A stretch of DNA of 64,000 nucleotides from assembly GCA_009668975.1 (NCBI GenBank), contig SBEG01000022.1, positions 1-64,000 on the forward strand. Reading direction: 5' to 3'. The DNA is from Deltaproteobacteria bacterium (GTDB taxonomy: Bacteria > Desulfobacterota > Desulfuromonadia > Geobacterales > Geobacteraceae). Position 1 is the first letter of the stretch; each line of letters starts with the position of its first letter. Both the position numbers and the translations under genes were made by a program. A model generated the notes under the pieces. It searched no databases. It worked only from the letters and a program-made list of their open reading frames with translations, and had not been told where the DNA came from. Positions 7,904 to 17,323 of the stretch are shown in pieces.

Positions 7904-8791
7904 CTAGTTCTTTCGCGCCTTGGGATGGGCCTTGTCATAGACCTCCATGAGGCGATCGATGCTCACGTGCGTATACTTCTGAGTGGTGGAGAGGGATGCA
8001 TGGCCGAGAAGTTCCTGGATGGAACGCAAGTCGGCGCCCCCTTCAAGAAGATGAGTGGCAAAGGTATGGCGGAGGGTATGGGGAGAAATTTTCTTCATGG
8101 CGGCAATGTGGAGGATGTACTTGTCAACGATGCGGCCGACACTGCGACTGGTGAGGCGGCCGCCGCGCGCATTAACCAGCAAGGGGGCATCATGAGGCGG
8201 ATTTTTCCTCGCCGCCAGATATTTACCGATAGCGGAGCGGGCATGGCTGCCGAGAGGGACGATCCGCTCCTTCCCCCCTTTACCGAGAACCCGGACGAGA
8301 CCTTCGTCGAGGTCCACCCCGCCGATATTCAGGCCGGTCAACTCACTGACCCGCAATCCGCTGGAATACAGCGCTTCCAGTATTGCCCGGTCGCGCAGGG
8401 CAAGCAGATCGATGCCGGCCGGGGCAGTGACCAGGGAGGTGACTTCGTCGATATCCAAATGATACGGGACCTTTTTCTCCATCTTTGGAGTACTCACGAG
8501 TTCCGCGGGGTTCTTGCGGACCGTCCCCTCCCGCATCAGATATTTAAAGAAGGAACGAATCGCCGCCAGCTTGCGGCCCAGGGTACTCTTGGCGTGATCG
8601 ATTGTCAGACGTGCCAGATAGCGGCGAATGATCAAATGGCTGACCGCTTCGAGCGCAAAGGATGACCCCAACTCCTTGGCAACAAATTCGCGAAACATTT
8701 CCAGGTCGGTGCGATAGGCGTCGAGGGTATGGGGAGACACATTCCGCTCGACGCTCAGATAACGGCAAAACTCATCTATCTTTATTTTCAT
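7904..8791 (-). CDS. xerC: Site-specific tyrosine recombinase XerC
   Basis: 295 residues, typical for XerC/XerD. The N-terminal SAM-like domain begins [19 protein letters not shown]. All catalytic residues are present: Arg147 (SSGLRVSEL), Lys171 (GKGGKER), His238 and Arg241 (HTLRH), His264 (LGHAS) and Tyr273 (TTQKYTH). Xer proteins resolve chromosome dimers at dif with FtsK. XerC rather than XerD is chosen from overall likeness and remains tentative. The ATG at 8791 is preferred over a TTG at 8803. The start lies six bases after the nitroreductase stop, so the two form an operon. No dif site was recognised here. Confidence 0.88.
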   Translation of the reverse strand: MKIKIDEFCRYLSVERNVSPHTLDAYRTDLEMFREFVAKELGSSFALEAVSHLIIRRYLARLTIDHAKSTLGRKLAAIRSFFKYLMREGTVRKNPAELVSTPKMEKKVPYHLDIDEVTSLVTAPAGIDLLALRDRAILEALYSSGLRVSELTGLNIGGVDLDEGLVRVLGKGGKERIVPLGSHARSAIGKYLAARKNPPHDAPLLVNARGGRLTSRSVGRIVDKYILHIAAMKKISPHTLRHTFATHLLEGGADLRSIQELLGHASLSTTQKYTHVSIDRLMEVYDKAHPKARKN

Positions 8792-8796
8792 AATAT

Positions 8797-9297
8797 CTAC
8801 CAACCGTTATAATGAATGCGTCCGGCGTCGAAACGATTCGCCGGCGGCTTTTCTTCGGCCGGGTAGCCGAGCGGAACGAGGGCAAAGGGCACGATGTTTT
8901 CCGGAAGATGCAACAAGGTCCGCAGCGCCCGAACCCGCTCCTCGCGGGGATAGATTCCCACCCAGACGGCGCCCAGTCCTTTGTCCTGCACCGCAATCAG
9001 GATATTTTCCGTGGCGGCGGCACAGTCCTGAACCCAATAGCCCCGGTGCAGGTCCCGATCAAGGTCACCGCAGACCAGAATTGCCACCGGCGCCTCGGCA
9101 ACCATGGCGGCATAAGGGTGGAACTTCGGAATTTCCTCCAGAATATTGCGCTGATCAATGACCACGAACTGCCAGGGCTGTTCGTTCCCCGCGGAAGGGG
9201 CACACATGGCCGCTTCCAGCAGCTCGATGAGCAGCCGCTCGGGCACGGGCTGCCCGGTATACCGGCGAATGCTTCTGCGATTGAGTAGTGCTTTCAT
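8797..9297 (-). CDS. Nitroreductase family protein (FMN-dependent)
   Basis: 166 residues. The N-terminal [13 protein letters not shown] supplies FMN phosphate contacts, followed by [26 protein letters not shown] and [13 protein letters not shown] are the C-terminal family signatures. Members reduce nitro compounds, quinones or flavins with NAD(P)H; the substrate here cannot be predicted. It is immediately upstream of xerC on the same strand. Confidence 0.9.
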   Translation of the reverse strand: MKALLNRRSIRRYTGQPVPERLLIELLEAAMCAPSAGNEQPWQFVVIDQRNILEEIPKFHPYAAMVAEAPVAILVCGDLDRDLHRGYWVQDCAAATENILIAVQDKGLGAVWVGIYPREERVRALRTLLHLPENIVPFALVPLGYPAEEKPPANRFDAGRIHYNGW

Positions 9298-9401
9298 GAC
9301 CAGTCTCCGTTCTCCTGCAAAACACTGTTTATAGTCTTGTTATCTCTGTGGTTCAAGCCATATCTGGCAGACAAAGTCTGCTGAGAACTTTTTACCACGA
9401 C

Positions 9402-12400
9402 TCACTGTTCCACCCCAACCTGCCAGAGGCCGCTCTCCGCACGAAGCGCAGGCACATACATGGGCCAGACCGCGGCCGGAAGGGCCAGAACATTGCCGGT
9501 CAATTCCGGGTACATCACATAACGGAATTCATGCCTGCCGGCGGGAAGGACGTCGAGGAAAAAAGCCATTCTTTCGTCATGCCGCTCCTGGTGGGTGAAC
9601 CAGTCCCAGTAGGACGAGTATGCGGCAAAACGCGGATCAGTGCGCGTTTCACGAACCTCGAAGCCGGCCGGCAGCCGATCCTCGATGATGACGAAGTTCA
9701 TATCCTCCTTGTTGTCCACGGTCAGGCGCACTTCCACATCATCACCCGGGGCAAGCTTCTCCCCCGGCTGAAGAGGCAGATACTCCATACGCCACTCACC
9801 GCCGTTCTGACGCGGCGAAAGACGGTACATCCTGCGCTCGATGGCCAGCCCCTGGGTCTGGTCAGCCGCTTCCGGCGGAACGAAGTATCCCAGTCGTGCG
9901 GAAAGATAGAGGGCCCCTTCGCGCCCCTCCCGCTCAAGCCGCAGCCGGTTGTCGCCCCGCTGCAGCGCCGTCATCGGGATGGAAAGAGCTTGTTTCCCCT
10001 GAACCAAGCGGCCACTTTCCACCACATAGCGCTCCAGCGCCTTGCCATTCAGGGAAAGCCGTGCGGAATATGATGCATCAAGTTCGCCGGTTGCGGCCGC
10101 ATAGCCGGCAAGTGCCGTGACCACGGTCGCTGTCCCCCGGGTCGTGTTCCACCAGCGACCGGAACGTTTCAGCACCAGAAATTCGGCAAGGGCTGAAACC
10201 AGGGGGTCGTGCGAATCTAGCGCCAGCTGGCTTTCCAGGAGCAGAGCCGTGGTTTCCACCGCCGAACCGGACCAGCGCCAAGAGTACCACCAGGAATTGG
10301 CATCTTCGTCCTGCAGCCAGGCAGCCGAACCTTCTTTTCTCAGGCCTTTTTTCAGTTCAGCGAGGAGCTTTGCGGCCCGGTCTTTTTCCGACCTGTTCAG
10401 CAGCGCCTCCAGATACTGCACCCGCTGGGATGGCTGCAGCTGGCGCCAGCCGGTCTCGATCCGTTTCTCCACGACAACGCTGCTCCGGCCGGCAAGGGTG
10501 AAGGCCCGGTAAAGGGCTGGAAGCTCATCGAGCGACCCCTTTTCAATCCGGTCTGACAGGGCCTGCAGACCACGGTCGTAGCTTTCGCTGCGAACCGGGA
10601 CCCCGGCCTTGCGCGCCAGTGCGAGGCCGTACAGGACATGGGCGGTCAGGTAGGGATCGGTTGCATCCTCCTTCCACCAGCCCCAGCCGCCGTCTTCATG
10701 CTGGAAATCGTACAGCCGCCGCAACCCTTCGTCGAGAACCTGTTCGAGCTTTTCCGCGACCTCCGTCGACAATAAAAAACGTGTAGAACCGAGCAGTTTT
10801 TTCACCTGCACGGCCGGGAGAAAACGCGACATGGTCTGTTCCACGCAGCCGTACGGGAAATCGATCAATTCCTGCAGACTTTCATTGAGACTGGCCGTAA
10901 GAGTCGGGGCCACGGCAAGATCGAGAACCGCCCCCTCAGCCATGGCCGCATCAGGCAAGGTGACAACAGTTTCTCCCTCGCCGTCGCGAAGCACGATGTT
11001 CCCCTGCGACACCCTCTTCATGCCCCGCATGAAGACCGGAATCGTCAGCTCCATGGCGTCACCGCGGTCACCGGCCAGGGCCCGCAGCCGGAGCAGCGCC
11101 TCACCCGATGTTTCCGCTTTGATGAACATATCCCGCCGCAGGGTCCCCGCAGGACTTACTGTCCCGGCAAAGCGGTTTTCACCCAGCAGCGAAAGCCCCT
11201 CGGTCTCGAAAATGCCGCTGACGCTACGCTGGCTGTCGCTCATGTTGGTGATGACGCCGGGAATATTCACCCGGTCCCCCACTGTCAGGAAACGGGGCGG
11301 CTGCAAACGGGCCATGACGTCCAGACGGGCAATAAAGCTGTGGCGTCCGGTCCCGAATTCGCTCCGGTCGTTGAAGCCGACCGCCGTGGCCCGCCAGGTG
11401 GTCAGATTATCAGGCAGCTCGAATTCCGCCTCCGCCCGGCCGTCCACCCCGGTGGTAAGCACCGGAAGCCAGTAGGCGGTATCCTTGAAAACCTTGCGGA
11501 CCTTGATACCGGCCAGCTCGTCCTCGGCCAGCGACTTTCCGGCTTTCGCGGCACCGCCCAGGTAGACGCGCGGGAAAGAGTTGAGCGTCAGCACCCGATG
11601 CTCGCGGGTTCCGCGGAAAAAGCGGTAGATGTCCGGCCGGGTCTCCGGTGCAACGGCAAAGAGCGCCTCATCCACCACCGCCAGGGACAACTCGGCCTCC
11701 CGCGGCGCGCCCTTCCCGTCCCGTGCCGAGACCGCAAGCCGGACCTTGTCGCCCGGTGCATAGCGGTCCTTGTCACTCGTGACATTGAGTTCCAGCAGAT
11801 CCGGCCGGGAATCGACCCGCAGGGTTCTGGTCCGGGAATAAAAATGTCCTTTTTCGATCTCCACGGCGGAAACGAAGACATAGGGAGCCATGTCTTCGCT
11901 CACCGGAATTTCAACCACCTCAACGGAACCGGCGGAGCGGATAACCCGCTGGGAATAGATCTCCCTTCCTTCAACCGTTACCAGAAGTGAGGCTCCTGAA
12001 ACCGGGCTCTTCACGATAACCCGTGCCGTTTCGCCGGGCTGATAGCTCTTTTTATCCAGCTCCACGCCAAGCTCGCGATAGGAGGTATCCCAGGCGTACC
12101 CTTCCCGCCAGACCCAGACCCAACCATTCCCCGCGGCCTTCAAGCCCCGCTCGTCGGTGGTGACGGCTGATACACGCCAATAGCCGGGGCGGGGAAAAGT
12201 CTGGCTGATCACCGCCCGGCCGCTTGCGTCGGTGGCAACCTCCCGCTCAGCAAGCTTGCGGTAGACATGGCTGCGGCTGGTCCGGTCATAAACCTGCTCC
12301 TCAACCGTAACATGTACTTGAGCGGAAACGGGTTTCCCTTCCCAGGTCGAGCTTGTCACCTCGATCTCAGTGGCCTTCCCCGGCGAGCAAAGGTAGGAAA

Positions 12401-14546
12401 GCGGGCGTACCGAAAGATCGATAAGAGAGGGAGTAACCGTGAAGGAGGCCGTTGCGGACACCTCTCTCCCGGCAAGATCGGCTACATCGAATTCAACCGT
12501 ATACACCTGGGGAGCATCGAGCGGCCGGGTATCGATCGTAACCAGGGCCAGGCCGCCGGAATCGGTTATTGCCTCCCCTTCGCCGAGAAAGTCGGCATAA
12601 CCGCCAAAATCGGAGTCCCCATGGTCGCTGTCATCATCACGGTCACTTTCGAAACGGTAGAAGGGTCGCGAATAGATCCGGTACTTGATCTTGCCAGCCA
12701 CCACCGGCGCGCCGAAATAGTAGCGGGCCTTCAGCGAAACCGGCACCGGATCGCCTCCGATGGAATATTTCTGCCCGGCCGCAACCGTAACCTCGAATTC
12801 GGGTTTGCGGTATTCAAGCACCTCGAAAGAGGTCTGAAAGATTGCATTTCCGGCCGCCGCCCGAATGGTATATTCACCGAGAGGCGGCTGGGCCGGAAGA
12901 ACGAATTCACCGATGAAAGAACCGGCCGGTGAAACCGGATATTCCTGCTCCAGCAGGGTCTGATCACCACTGTCGACAACCGTTACCAAGACCTTCTCCG
13001 TGCCGGGCAAGGCATAGCCCTCGCCGACCATCTTGCGCAGCACCCCCTTGAAGTAAACGGTCTGACCCGGCCGATAGGCGGGGCGTTCGGTATAAAGGTA
13101 GCCTTTCAGCTCCTGTTTCCCTTCCGGCATGGCAGCAACCTGAAAAACGGCCAGGCTGTCGTCCTTGCGGCCGATGTAGCGGACACTCGCCGCCGTGTTC
13201 CGGCTGGCCAGAAGACCGTCAGCGCCGGTCGTGCCGAGCAGTGCCGGAAGCGCCGATGCCCCGGGAGATACCGCCGCAGCTGCTATCTCTACCCCGTCAA
13301 GGGCATGGCCGTCCACCAGATCGGCGGCAAAGAGCAACGCGCCGCCCGGCGACGCCTTGGCCACGAGACCCAGCCGGGTAACCAGGAACGAGGAACGGGC
13401 AACGGTACCCTTGTCCTCGGCTTCCACCAGGTACAAACCGGGCGATAATGGCGCCAGTTTCAGCGTGGCACGACGATAGTGGGTAAATCTCTGCGGTGTA
13501 AGATTGACGGTTTGCACCCGGAGCGGTTTTCGTGCGGTAACCTTGATGGTGGCAGGAGTAGCCGGGTCCACGCTGCCATCCAGGAGTCGCGCCTCATCAA
13601 CGGCATACACCGAGACCTTTGCCCGCCGTACCCAGAGCCCCCGCAGGGAAAGCGGAATTTCGCTTCCGGGCAGGATTACCCGCCCCGGATCATCCAGGGA
13701 GAGCGACGGCGGCCGCAATACCGCCAACAGCCGGACCGAACTGCTTTTCCCTTCCGGAACATCGACATTGCTGCTTGCCTGGGCAAGCCTCTCATCATAC
13801 GACTCCAGGGCGTAGGAGCCGGGCGGGAGTTTCGCGAAGCGAACCAGGCCTTTCTTGTCAGTCTTTCCGTACCGGTAGGCAATGCTGCCGGTGAGGGACA
13901 CTTCAGCGCCCGCCACCGGACGGTTCCCCGCCACCAGCCGCACCACGAGGGAACCGGCCTTCCGGACGACGACCTCACCGGCATCCTTGCGCTCTCCCGC
14001 CGCTAGGGAGAAAGATATCTGCCGCTCCGGAACCCAGGAAGGATGGTCCAGACGCAGTTCATGCCAGCCCTCATTCAAGGCCGGTATTGTGAAGCGGCCC
14101 GCGGCATCGGTACGGCCACGTGCGTACCTGCCGAATGAAACCTCCAACCCCGCAAGCGGCTTGCCATCGGCGGCAACGACTTTGCCAAACACCGCTGCCT
14201 CCCGGTTGAGGGGCAGCGGGAGCTCGATTTTTTTCCCGGCAGTGACGACAGCGCTCCCCTCCAGCAGCCCGAAACCGGACTTACGAACCAGGTACTGGTA
14301 GGTACCCGCGGGAAGTTCCGCAGAAAAGCGCCCAGCGGCATTACTCTCGGTACGAAACAGCACCGGCGGTTTCCGGGGATAACTGCGCTTGAATTCCAGA
14401 GCAGCCCCTGGCAGAGGCTGATTGGTTTCGGCAGACAGAACGGTCCCGTCGAGAGAACCCCTGCCGACGGCGGCCAGACCGGGCGGCGAAAAGAGAAACA
14501 CACTCGTTACTGCCAGGACAAGGAAACTGCTGAACACCTGTTTCAC
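9402..14546 (-). CDS. Alpha-2-macroglobulin family protein with intact thioester
   Basis: About 1714 residues. The GTG start at 14546 is chosen because AGGAGGG lies seven bases upstream and the product then begins with a clean signal peptide (MKQVFSSFLVLAVTS...LAA). An ATG nine codons upstream is possible. Carboxypeptidase-regulatory/Ig-like repeats come first, then an MG2-type domain (YLYTERPAYRPGQTVYFKG), further macroglobulin domains, and the A2M thioester region FPYGCVEQTMSRFLPAV with Cys1234 and Gln1237. An alpha-toroid domain containing GGWGWWKEDATDPYLTAHVL follows. Bacterial A2Ms trap proteases in the periplasm and are often linked to penicillin-binding proteins. Here it follows a VanW gene and an AMMECR1-like gene. 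Confidence 0.95.
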   Translation of the reverse strand: MKQVFSSFLVLAVTSVFLFSPPGLAAVGRGSLDGTVLSAETNQPLPGAALEFKRSYPRKPPVLFRTESNAAGRFSAELPAGTYQYLVRKSGFGLLEGSAVVTAGKKIELPLPLNREAAVFGKVVAADGKPLAGLEVSFGRYARGRTDAAGRFTIPALNEGWHELRLDHPSWVPERQISFSLAAGERKDAGEVVVRKAGSLVVRLVAGNRPVAGAEVSLTGSIAYRYGKTDKKGLVRFAKLPPGSYALESYDERLAQASSNVDVPEGKSSSVRLLAVLRPPSLSLDDPGRVILPGSEIPLSLRGLWVRRAKVSVYAVDEARLLDGSVDPATPATIKVTARKPLRVQTVNLTPQRFTHYRRATLKLAPLSPGLYLVEAEDKGTVARSSFLVTRLGLVAKASPGGALLFAADLVDGHALDGVEIAAAAVSPGASALPALLGTTGADGLLASRNTAASVRYIGRKDDSLAVFQVAAMPEGKQELKGYLYTERPAYRPGQTVYFKGVLRKMVGEGYALPGTEKVLVTVVDSGDQTLLEQEYPVSPAGSFIGEFVLPAQPPLGEYTIRAAAGNAIFQTSFEVLEYRKPEFEVTVAAGQKYSIGGDPVPVSLKARYYFGAPVVAGKIKYRIYSRPFYRFESDRDDDSDHGDSDFGGYADFLGEGEAITDSGGLALVTIDTRPLDAPQVYTVEFDVADLAGREVSATASFTVTPSLIDLSVRPLSYLCSPGKATEIEVTSSTWEGKPVSAQVHVTVEEQVYDRTSRSHVYRKLAEREVATDASGRAVISQTFPRPGYWRVSAVTTDERGLKAAGNGWVWVWREGYAWDTSYRELGVELDKKSYQPGETARVIVKSPVSGASLLVTVEGREIYSQRVIRSAGSVEVVEIPVSEDMAPYVFVSAVEIEKGHFYSRTRTLRVDSRPDLLELNVTSDKDRYAPGDKVRLAVSARDGKGAPREAELSLAVVDEALFAVAPETRPDIYRFFRGTREHRVLTLNSFPRVYLGGAAKAGKSLAEDELAGIKVRKVFKDTAYWLPVLTTGVDGRAEAEFELPDNLTTWRATAVGFNDRSEFGTGRHSFIARLDVMARLQPPRFLTVGDRVNIPGVITNMSDSQRSVSGIFETEGLSLLGENRFAGTVSPAGTLRRDMFIKAETSGEALLRLRALAGDRGDAMELTIPVFMRGMKRVSQGNIVLRDGEGETVVTLPDAAMAEGAVLDLAVAPTLTASLNESLQELIDFPYGCVEQTMSRFLPAVQVKKLLGSTRFLLSTEVAEKLEQVLDEGLRRLYDFQHEDGGWGWWKEDATDPYLTAHVLYGLALARKAGVPVRSESYDRGLQALSDRIEKGSLDELPALYRAFTLAGRSSVVVEKRIETGWRQLQPSQRVQYLEALLNRSEKDRAAKLLAELKKGLRKEGSAAWLQDEDANSWWYSWRWSGSAVETTALLLESQLALDSHDPLVSALAEFLVLKRSGRWWNTTRGTATVVTALAGYAAATGELDASYSARLSLNGKALERYVVESGRLVQGKQALSIPMTALQRGDNRLRLEREGREGALYLSARLGYFVPPEAADQTQGLAIERRMYRLSPRQNGGEWRMEYLPLQPGEKLAPGDDVEVRLTVDNKEDMNFVIIEDRLPAGFEVRETRTDPRFAAYSSYWDWFTHQERHDERMAFFLDVLPAGRHEFRYVMYPELTGNVLALPAAVWPMYVPALRAESGLWQVGVEQ

Positions 14547-14642
14547 GGCTGACCCTCCTGAAGACACGTTCAAAGTTCAAAATTCAAGGTCGAAAACAAA
14601 AAACGGAAAAATTTCTAAGGTGTAGTGCCAACAAATGACCTT

Positions 14643-15284
14643 TCAGTCTTTCCCGGATATCACCCAGGAATCGAAGGCATAGAGCCTGACCCGGGAGGGG
14701 TCGCTCTCTCCGAGCCGTCGCAAAGCCTCGCGATAGGCCCAGGCAGAAGTTTTCGCCTCGCCGGGCACAATGGCAACACCGCTACGGTCGTTTTCCACGA
14801 ACAACCCCTCCCGGAGGGGATCTATCAACGCAGGTGAAGCAACCGGACGGGGTTCGCCAGGAAAGGTAATCAGTACCCGCGCTTCCGCGGCAGCGGCCCG
14901 GTCGATGTACCCGGCCCGCGGGTCCAGGTGGAGTGCCTGCCGGACATTTGCCGCGACCTCTTTGCCGAGATCGGCTGTCCGGGGGCGAAAACCTCCGGAG
15001 CAGGCGATCACCCTCTTGCGAGCAAAAAAAGTCACGAAGCAGGCGCTCTGAATACCGGTCGTCCAGGAAGGGGGTGAGACGGCAGGACCGAAGCCGAGCC
15101 GGTGGAGAAATATGCCCTTGGCATAGCGGGCAAGTGCCTGCTGTTTATCCCGGGAAGAGTGGAGAGCCTCCAGGGACAGCGCTGAAGCATCTCCTCCGAA
15201 AGAAGGAACTTCAGCGGCGCCACCGGAAACCCCGACCGCTGCCAGGAAACAGAGGAGCAGGAGCGATTGTCTGACTTTCATCAT
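14643..15284 (-). CDS. Secreted AMMECR1-like protein
   Basis: 213 residues with a signal peptide (MMKVRQSLLLLCFLAAVGVSGGA). The remainder follows the AMMECR1 layout: CFVTFFARKRVIACSGGF in place of the usual LRGCxG block, then EVAANVRQALHLDPRAGYID, AEARVLITF, and PLREGLFVENDRSGVAIVPG with YREALRRLG. The family assignment rests on my reading of spaced motifs and is moderate. AMMECR1 proteins are normally cytoplasmic, so an exported copy is unusual. ATGA overlap with the upstream VanW gene shows coupling. It lies 96 bases before the A2M start, where the DUF1175 partner sits in the E. coli yfa cluster. Confidence 0.6.
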   Translation of the reverse strand: MMKVRQSLLLLCFLAAVGVSGGAAEVPSFGGDASALSLEALHSSRDKQQALARYAKGIFLHRLGFGPAVSPPSWTTGIQSACFVTFFARKRVIACSGGFRPRTADLGKEVAANVRQALHLDPRAGYIDRAAAAEARVLITFPGEPRPVASPALIDPLREGLFVENDRSGVAIVPGEAKTSAWAYREALRRLGESDPSRVRLYAFDSWVISGKD

Positions 15285-16030
15285 GGTTTCTCACTCCCCA
15301 CGATCCTGCTGGGAGGAGGATAGAAATCCCGGGACAGGACCTCCTCCGTTGCCACCCCGCCCCGGACCAGCCGACGCCGGGTAATGACGGAATAGCCCTT
15401 CCCTCCCGGCTGGAGAGTGGCTCCCGCATGCCCGTCCGAGTGGGAAACGACCGCCTGCGGATCAACAACACGGTAGTCGGTAAGAATCTTCACCTGGAAA
15501 GACTTATCCACGGTCGACCAGAAGCCGGCAGTCAGTCGATTTCCCGCCGCGGCAACCCGTAACTGCACGGGCTGCGCATGGGGATTGCGCAGCTTCAGGT
15601 CCTTGCGCCAGGTCACAATGGTCGCGTCCCGCCCCGGAGGCACATAGCCGACACTTCTGGAGTGGGGATGACGTTCAACGATTTCCAGACCGGCCTCGAG
15701 CGCCGCGTTGTAGAGGGTGGTGGCCAACTGGCAGATGCCGCCTCCCGGGATATCGCTCAGGTACCCCCGGTCATTGATCATCGGGGCTGGACGATAGCCT
15801 TTCAGGGAATCTCGCGCACCCACCAGGTCATTGAAACTGAACAGCGCTCCCGGGGAAATGATCGTGCCGTCCAGGTCCAGAGCGGCCCGGCCGGCATTGC
15901 CGCGCTGCTCCGGCGAACGAGCAGAAAGGGAGGTTGAAAAACCACCCCAAAGGTGTGCGTACGTCGGTACGTTATCGGCAGCATTCGCACTGGTCAGAAA
16001 AAGAAAAAAAATCAGACAGAAACAGGGCAT
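15281..16030 (-). CDS. VanW family secreted protein
   Basis: 249 residues. The ATG at 16030 has AAGGG upstream and yields a signal peptide (MPCFCLIFFLFLTSANA). The VanW domain is unmistakable: GALFSFNDLVGARDSLKGY, GGGICQLATTLYNAAL, HPHSRSVGYVPPGRDATI. VanW was named from vancomycin-resistance operons, and its enzymatic role remains unclear (a peptidoglycan or L,D-transpeptidase-linked function has been suggested). It is the first gene of a three-gene minus-strand operon with the AMMECR1-like and A2M genes and overlaps the next by four bases. The 208-base gap to the divergent DUF3187 gene should hold both promoters. Confidence 0.92.
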   Translation of the reverse strand: MPCFCLIFFLFLTSANAADNVPTYAHLWGGFSTSLSARSPEQRGNAGRAALDLDGTIISPGALFSFNDLVGARDSLKGYRPAPMINDRGYLSDIPGGGICQLATTLYNAALEAGLEIVERHPHSRSVGYVPPGRDATIVTWRKDLKLRNPHAQPVQLRVAAAGNRLTAGFWSTVDKSFQVKILTDYRVVDPQAVVSHSDGHAGATLQPGGKGYSVITRRRLVRGGVATEEVLSRDFYPPPSRIVGSEKP

Positions 16031-16238
16031 TCCGAACCCTTTCAAATGCGTTTCGGAGTTAGGTTGCAAAGCTTTTCCTTGCAGCTGGAAATCCTTCGAA
16101 TACCTGTCAGAATGTATCAACAGTGTACCGGCAAACTATCGTCTTGCAATTAGCCGGCATTTGCTTTATGGAATCATTACTACCCTTCCCACACCGGCCC
16201 GGAAGCGAATCAATCCCGGCAAAGGAGAACAGCTTATT

Positions 16239-17315
16239 ATGATTTTTACGCACTTTCACACGCAGGTATCAGCGCCGCGCTTTCACCACTCCAGCAGCAG
16301 ACGCGCAATCGCTCGTACCGTTCTGCTTCTGCTGGCATTGACCGTCGTGGTAGCGGGCCTGCCCGCCTCCGTGGCCGCCATGGACATCATCCCGTTCCAA
16401 AGCTCCAACCAGAGCCCCCTGATCCGGATTTTCGGGCTGCCGGCCATCGGCAGCGCCAGCGTCGTACCGGCTGGAAAGTTCGAGGGAACCCTCACCAGCG
16501 ACGTTACCAACAGCTTTGCCACGGACTCTTCCGGAACCGAAGCTGTGATGCTCGATGGCGAAACCTACCGCTTCAACCTTGCAGTCCGCTACGGGATCGC
16601 GCCAGGCCTCCAGATCGGGATCGACATTCCCTACCTGGCGGAAGGCGGCGGGATACTCGACGGCTTTATCGAAGACTTTCATGATACGTTCGGCCTGCCC
16701 CAGGGCGACCGCAAATCCTTTCCTCGCAACCGGTTGCTTTACCAATACAGCAACAATGGCGCCACAAAGGTTCTGGTCAATGATGGATCGAACGGCATCG
16801 GCGACATCCGTCTCTCGGGAGCCTGGCAGCTCCACCAAGGCGACACGGAATCCCCCCTGGCAGTTGCACTGCACGCCAGCATCAAGCTCCCCACCGGCAA
16901 CAGCAACCGCCTCTTCGGCAGCGGCAGTACCGATTTTGCCCTCTGGCTGACCGCCAGCGACGACTGTAAATTGCCGCTCGGCCACCTGACAGTATATGCA
17001 GCTGCCGGCGGCATGGCCCTGACCGACGGCGACGTATTGGAAGACCAGCAGCGCAACCTGGCCGCCTTCGGCTCCCTCGGTCTTGGCTGGAGCCCCCTGG
17101 ATTGGCTCGCCCTGAAAGTTCAGGCCGACGCCCACACCTCATTTTATACCGGCAGCAGCCTGAGACAGGTGAACAGCGGCTCCGTGCAGCTGGTCTCGGG
17201 AGGAACAATCGGCTTTGGCGATAAGACCTTCCTCGACCTCGGTGTCTCGGAGGACGTATTGGTCGCCACCGCCCCGGACGTTGTCTTCCACGTTGCCCTT
17301 CGCCAGCGATTTTAG
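16239..17315 (+). CDS. DUF3187 family outer-membrane-type protein
   Basis: 358 residues. A Tat-like or Sec signal with a basic start (SSSRRAIARTVLLLLALTVVVAG) ends near ASVAAMD. NQSPLIRIFGLPAIGSA and AVMLDGETYRFNLAVRYGI, followed by alternating beta-strand segments and a C-terminal aromatic residue (VALRQRF), fit an outer-membrane beta-barrel and match DUF3187 proteins as I recall them. An AAAGGAG motif precedes the ATG. Eight bases separate it from the cysteine-desulfurase-like gene. The biochemical role is unknown. Confidence 0.75.
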   Translation: MIFTHFHTQVSAPRFHHSSSRRAIARTVLLLLALTVVVAGLPASVAAMDIIPFQSSNQSPLIRIFGLPAIGSASVVPAGKFEGTLTSDVTNSFATDSSGTEAVMLDGETYRFNLAVRYGIAPGLQIGIDIPYLAEGGGILDGFIEDFHDTFGLPQGDRKSFPRNRLLYQYSNNGATKVLVNDGSNGIGDIRLSGAWQLHQGDTESPLAVALHASIKLPTGNSNRLFGSGSTDFALWLTASDDCKLPLGHLTVYAAAGGMALTDGDVLEDQQRNLAAFGSLGLGWSPLDWLALKVQADAHTSFYTGSSLRQVNSGSVQLVSGGTIGFGDKTFLDLGVSEDVLVATAPDVVFHVALRQRF

Positions 17316-17323
17316 GAGTACCG

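Noticed and set aside
14643..15284. DUF1175/YfaT identity for the protein next to the A2M
   Set aside because: Position would suggest it, but the sequence lacks the DUF1175 blocks I know and matches the AMMECR1 order better. Kept as AMMECR1-like with moderate confidence.
15831..16238. Long N-terminal extension of the DUF3187 frame
   Set aside because: It is antisense to the conserved VanW gene for part of its length and would bury the signal peptide. The ATG at 16239 has a ribosome binding site.
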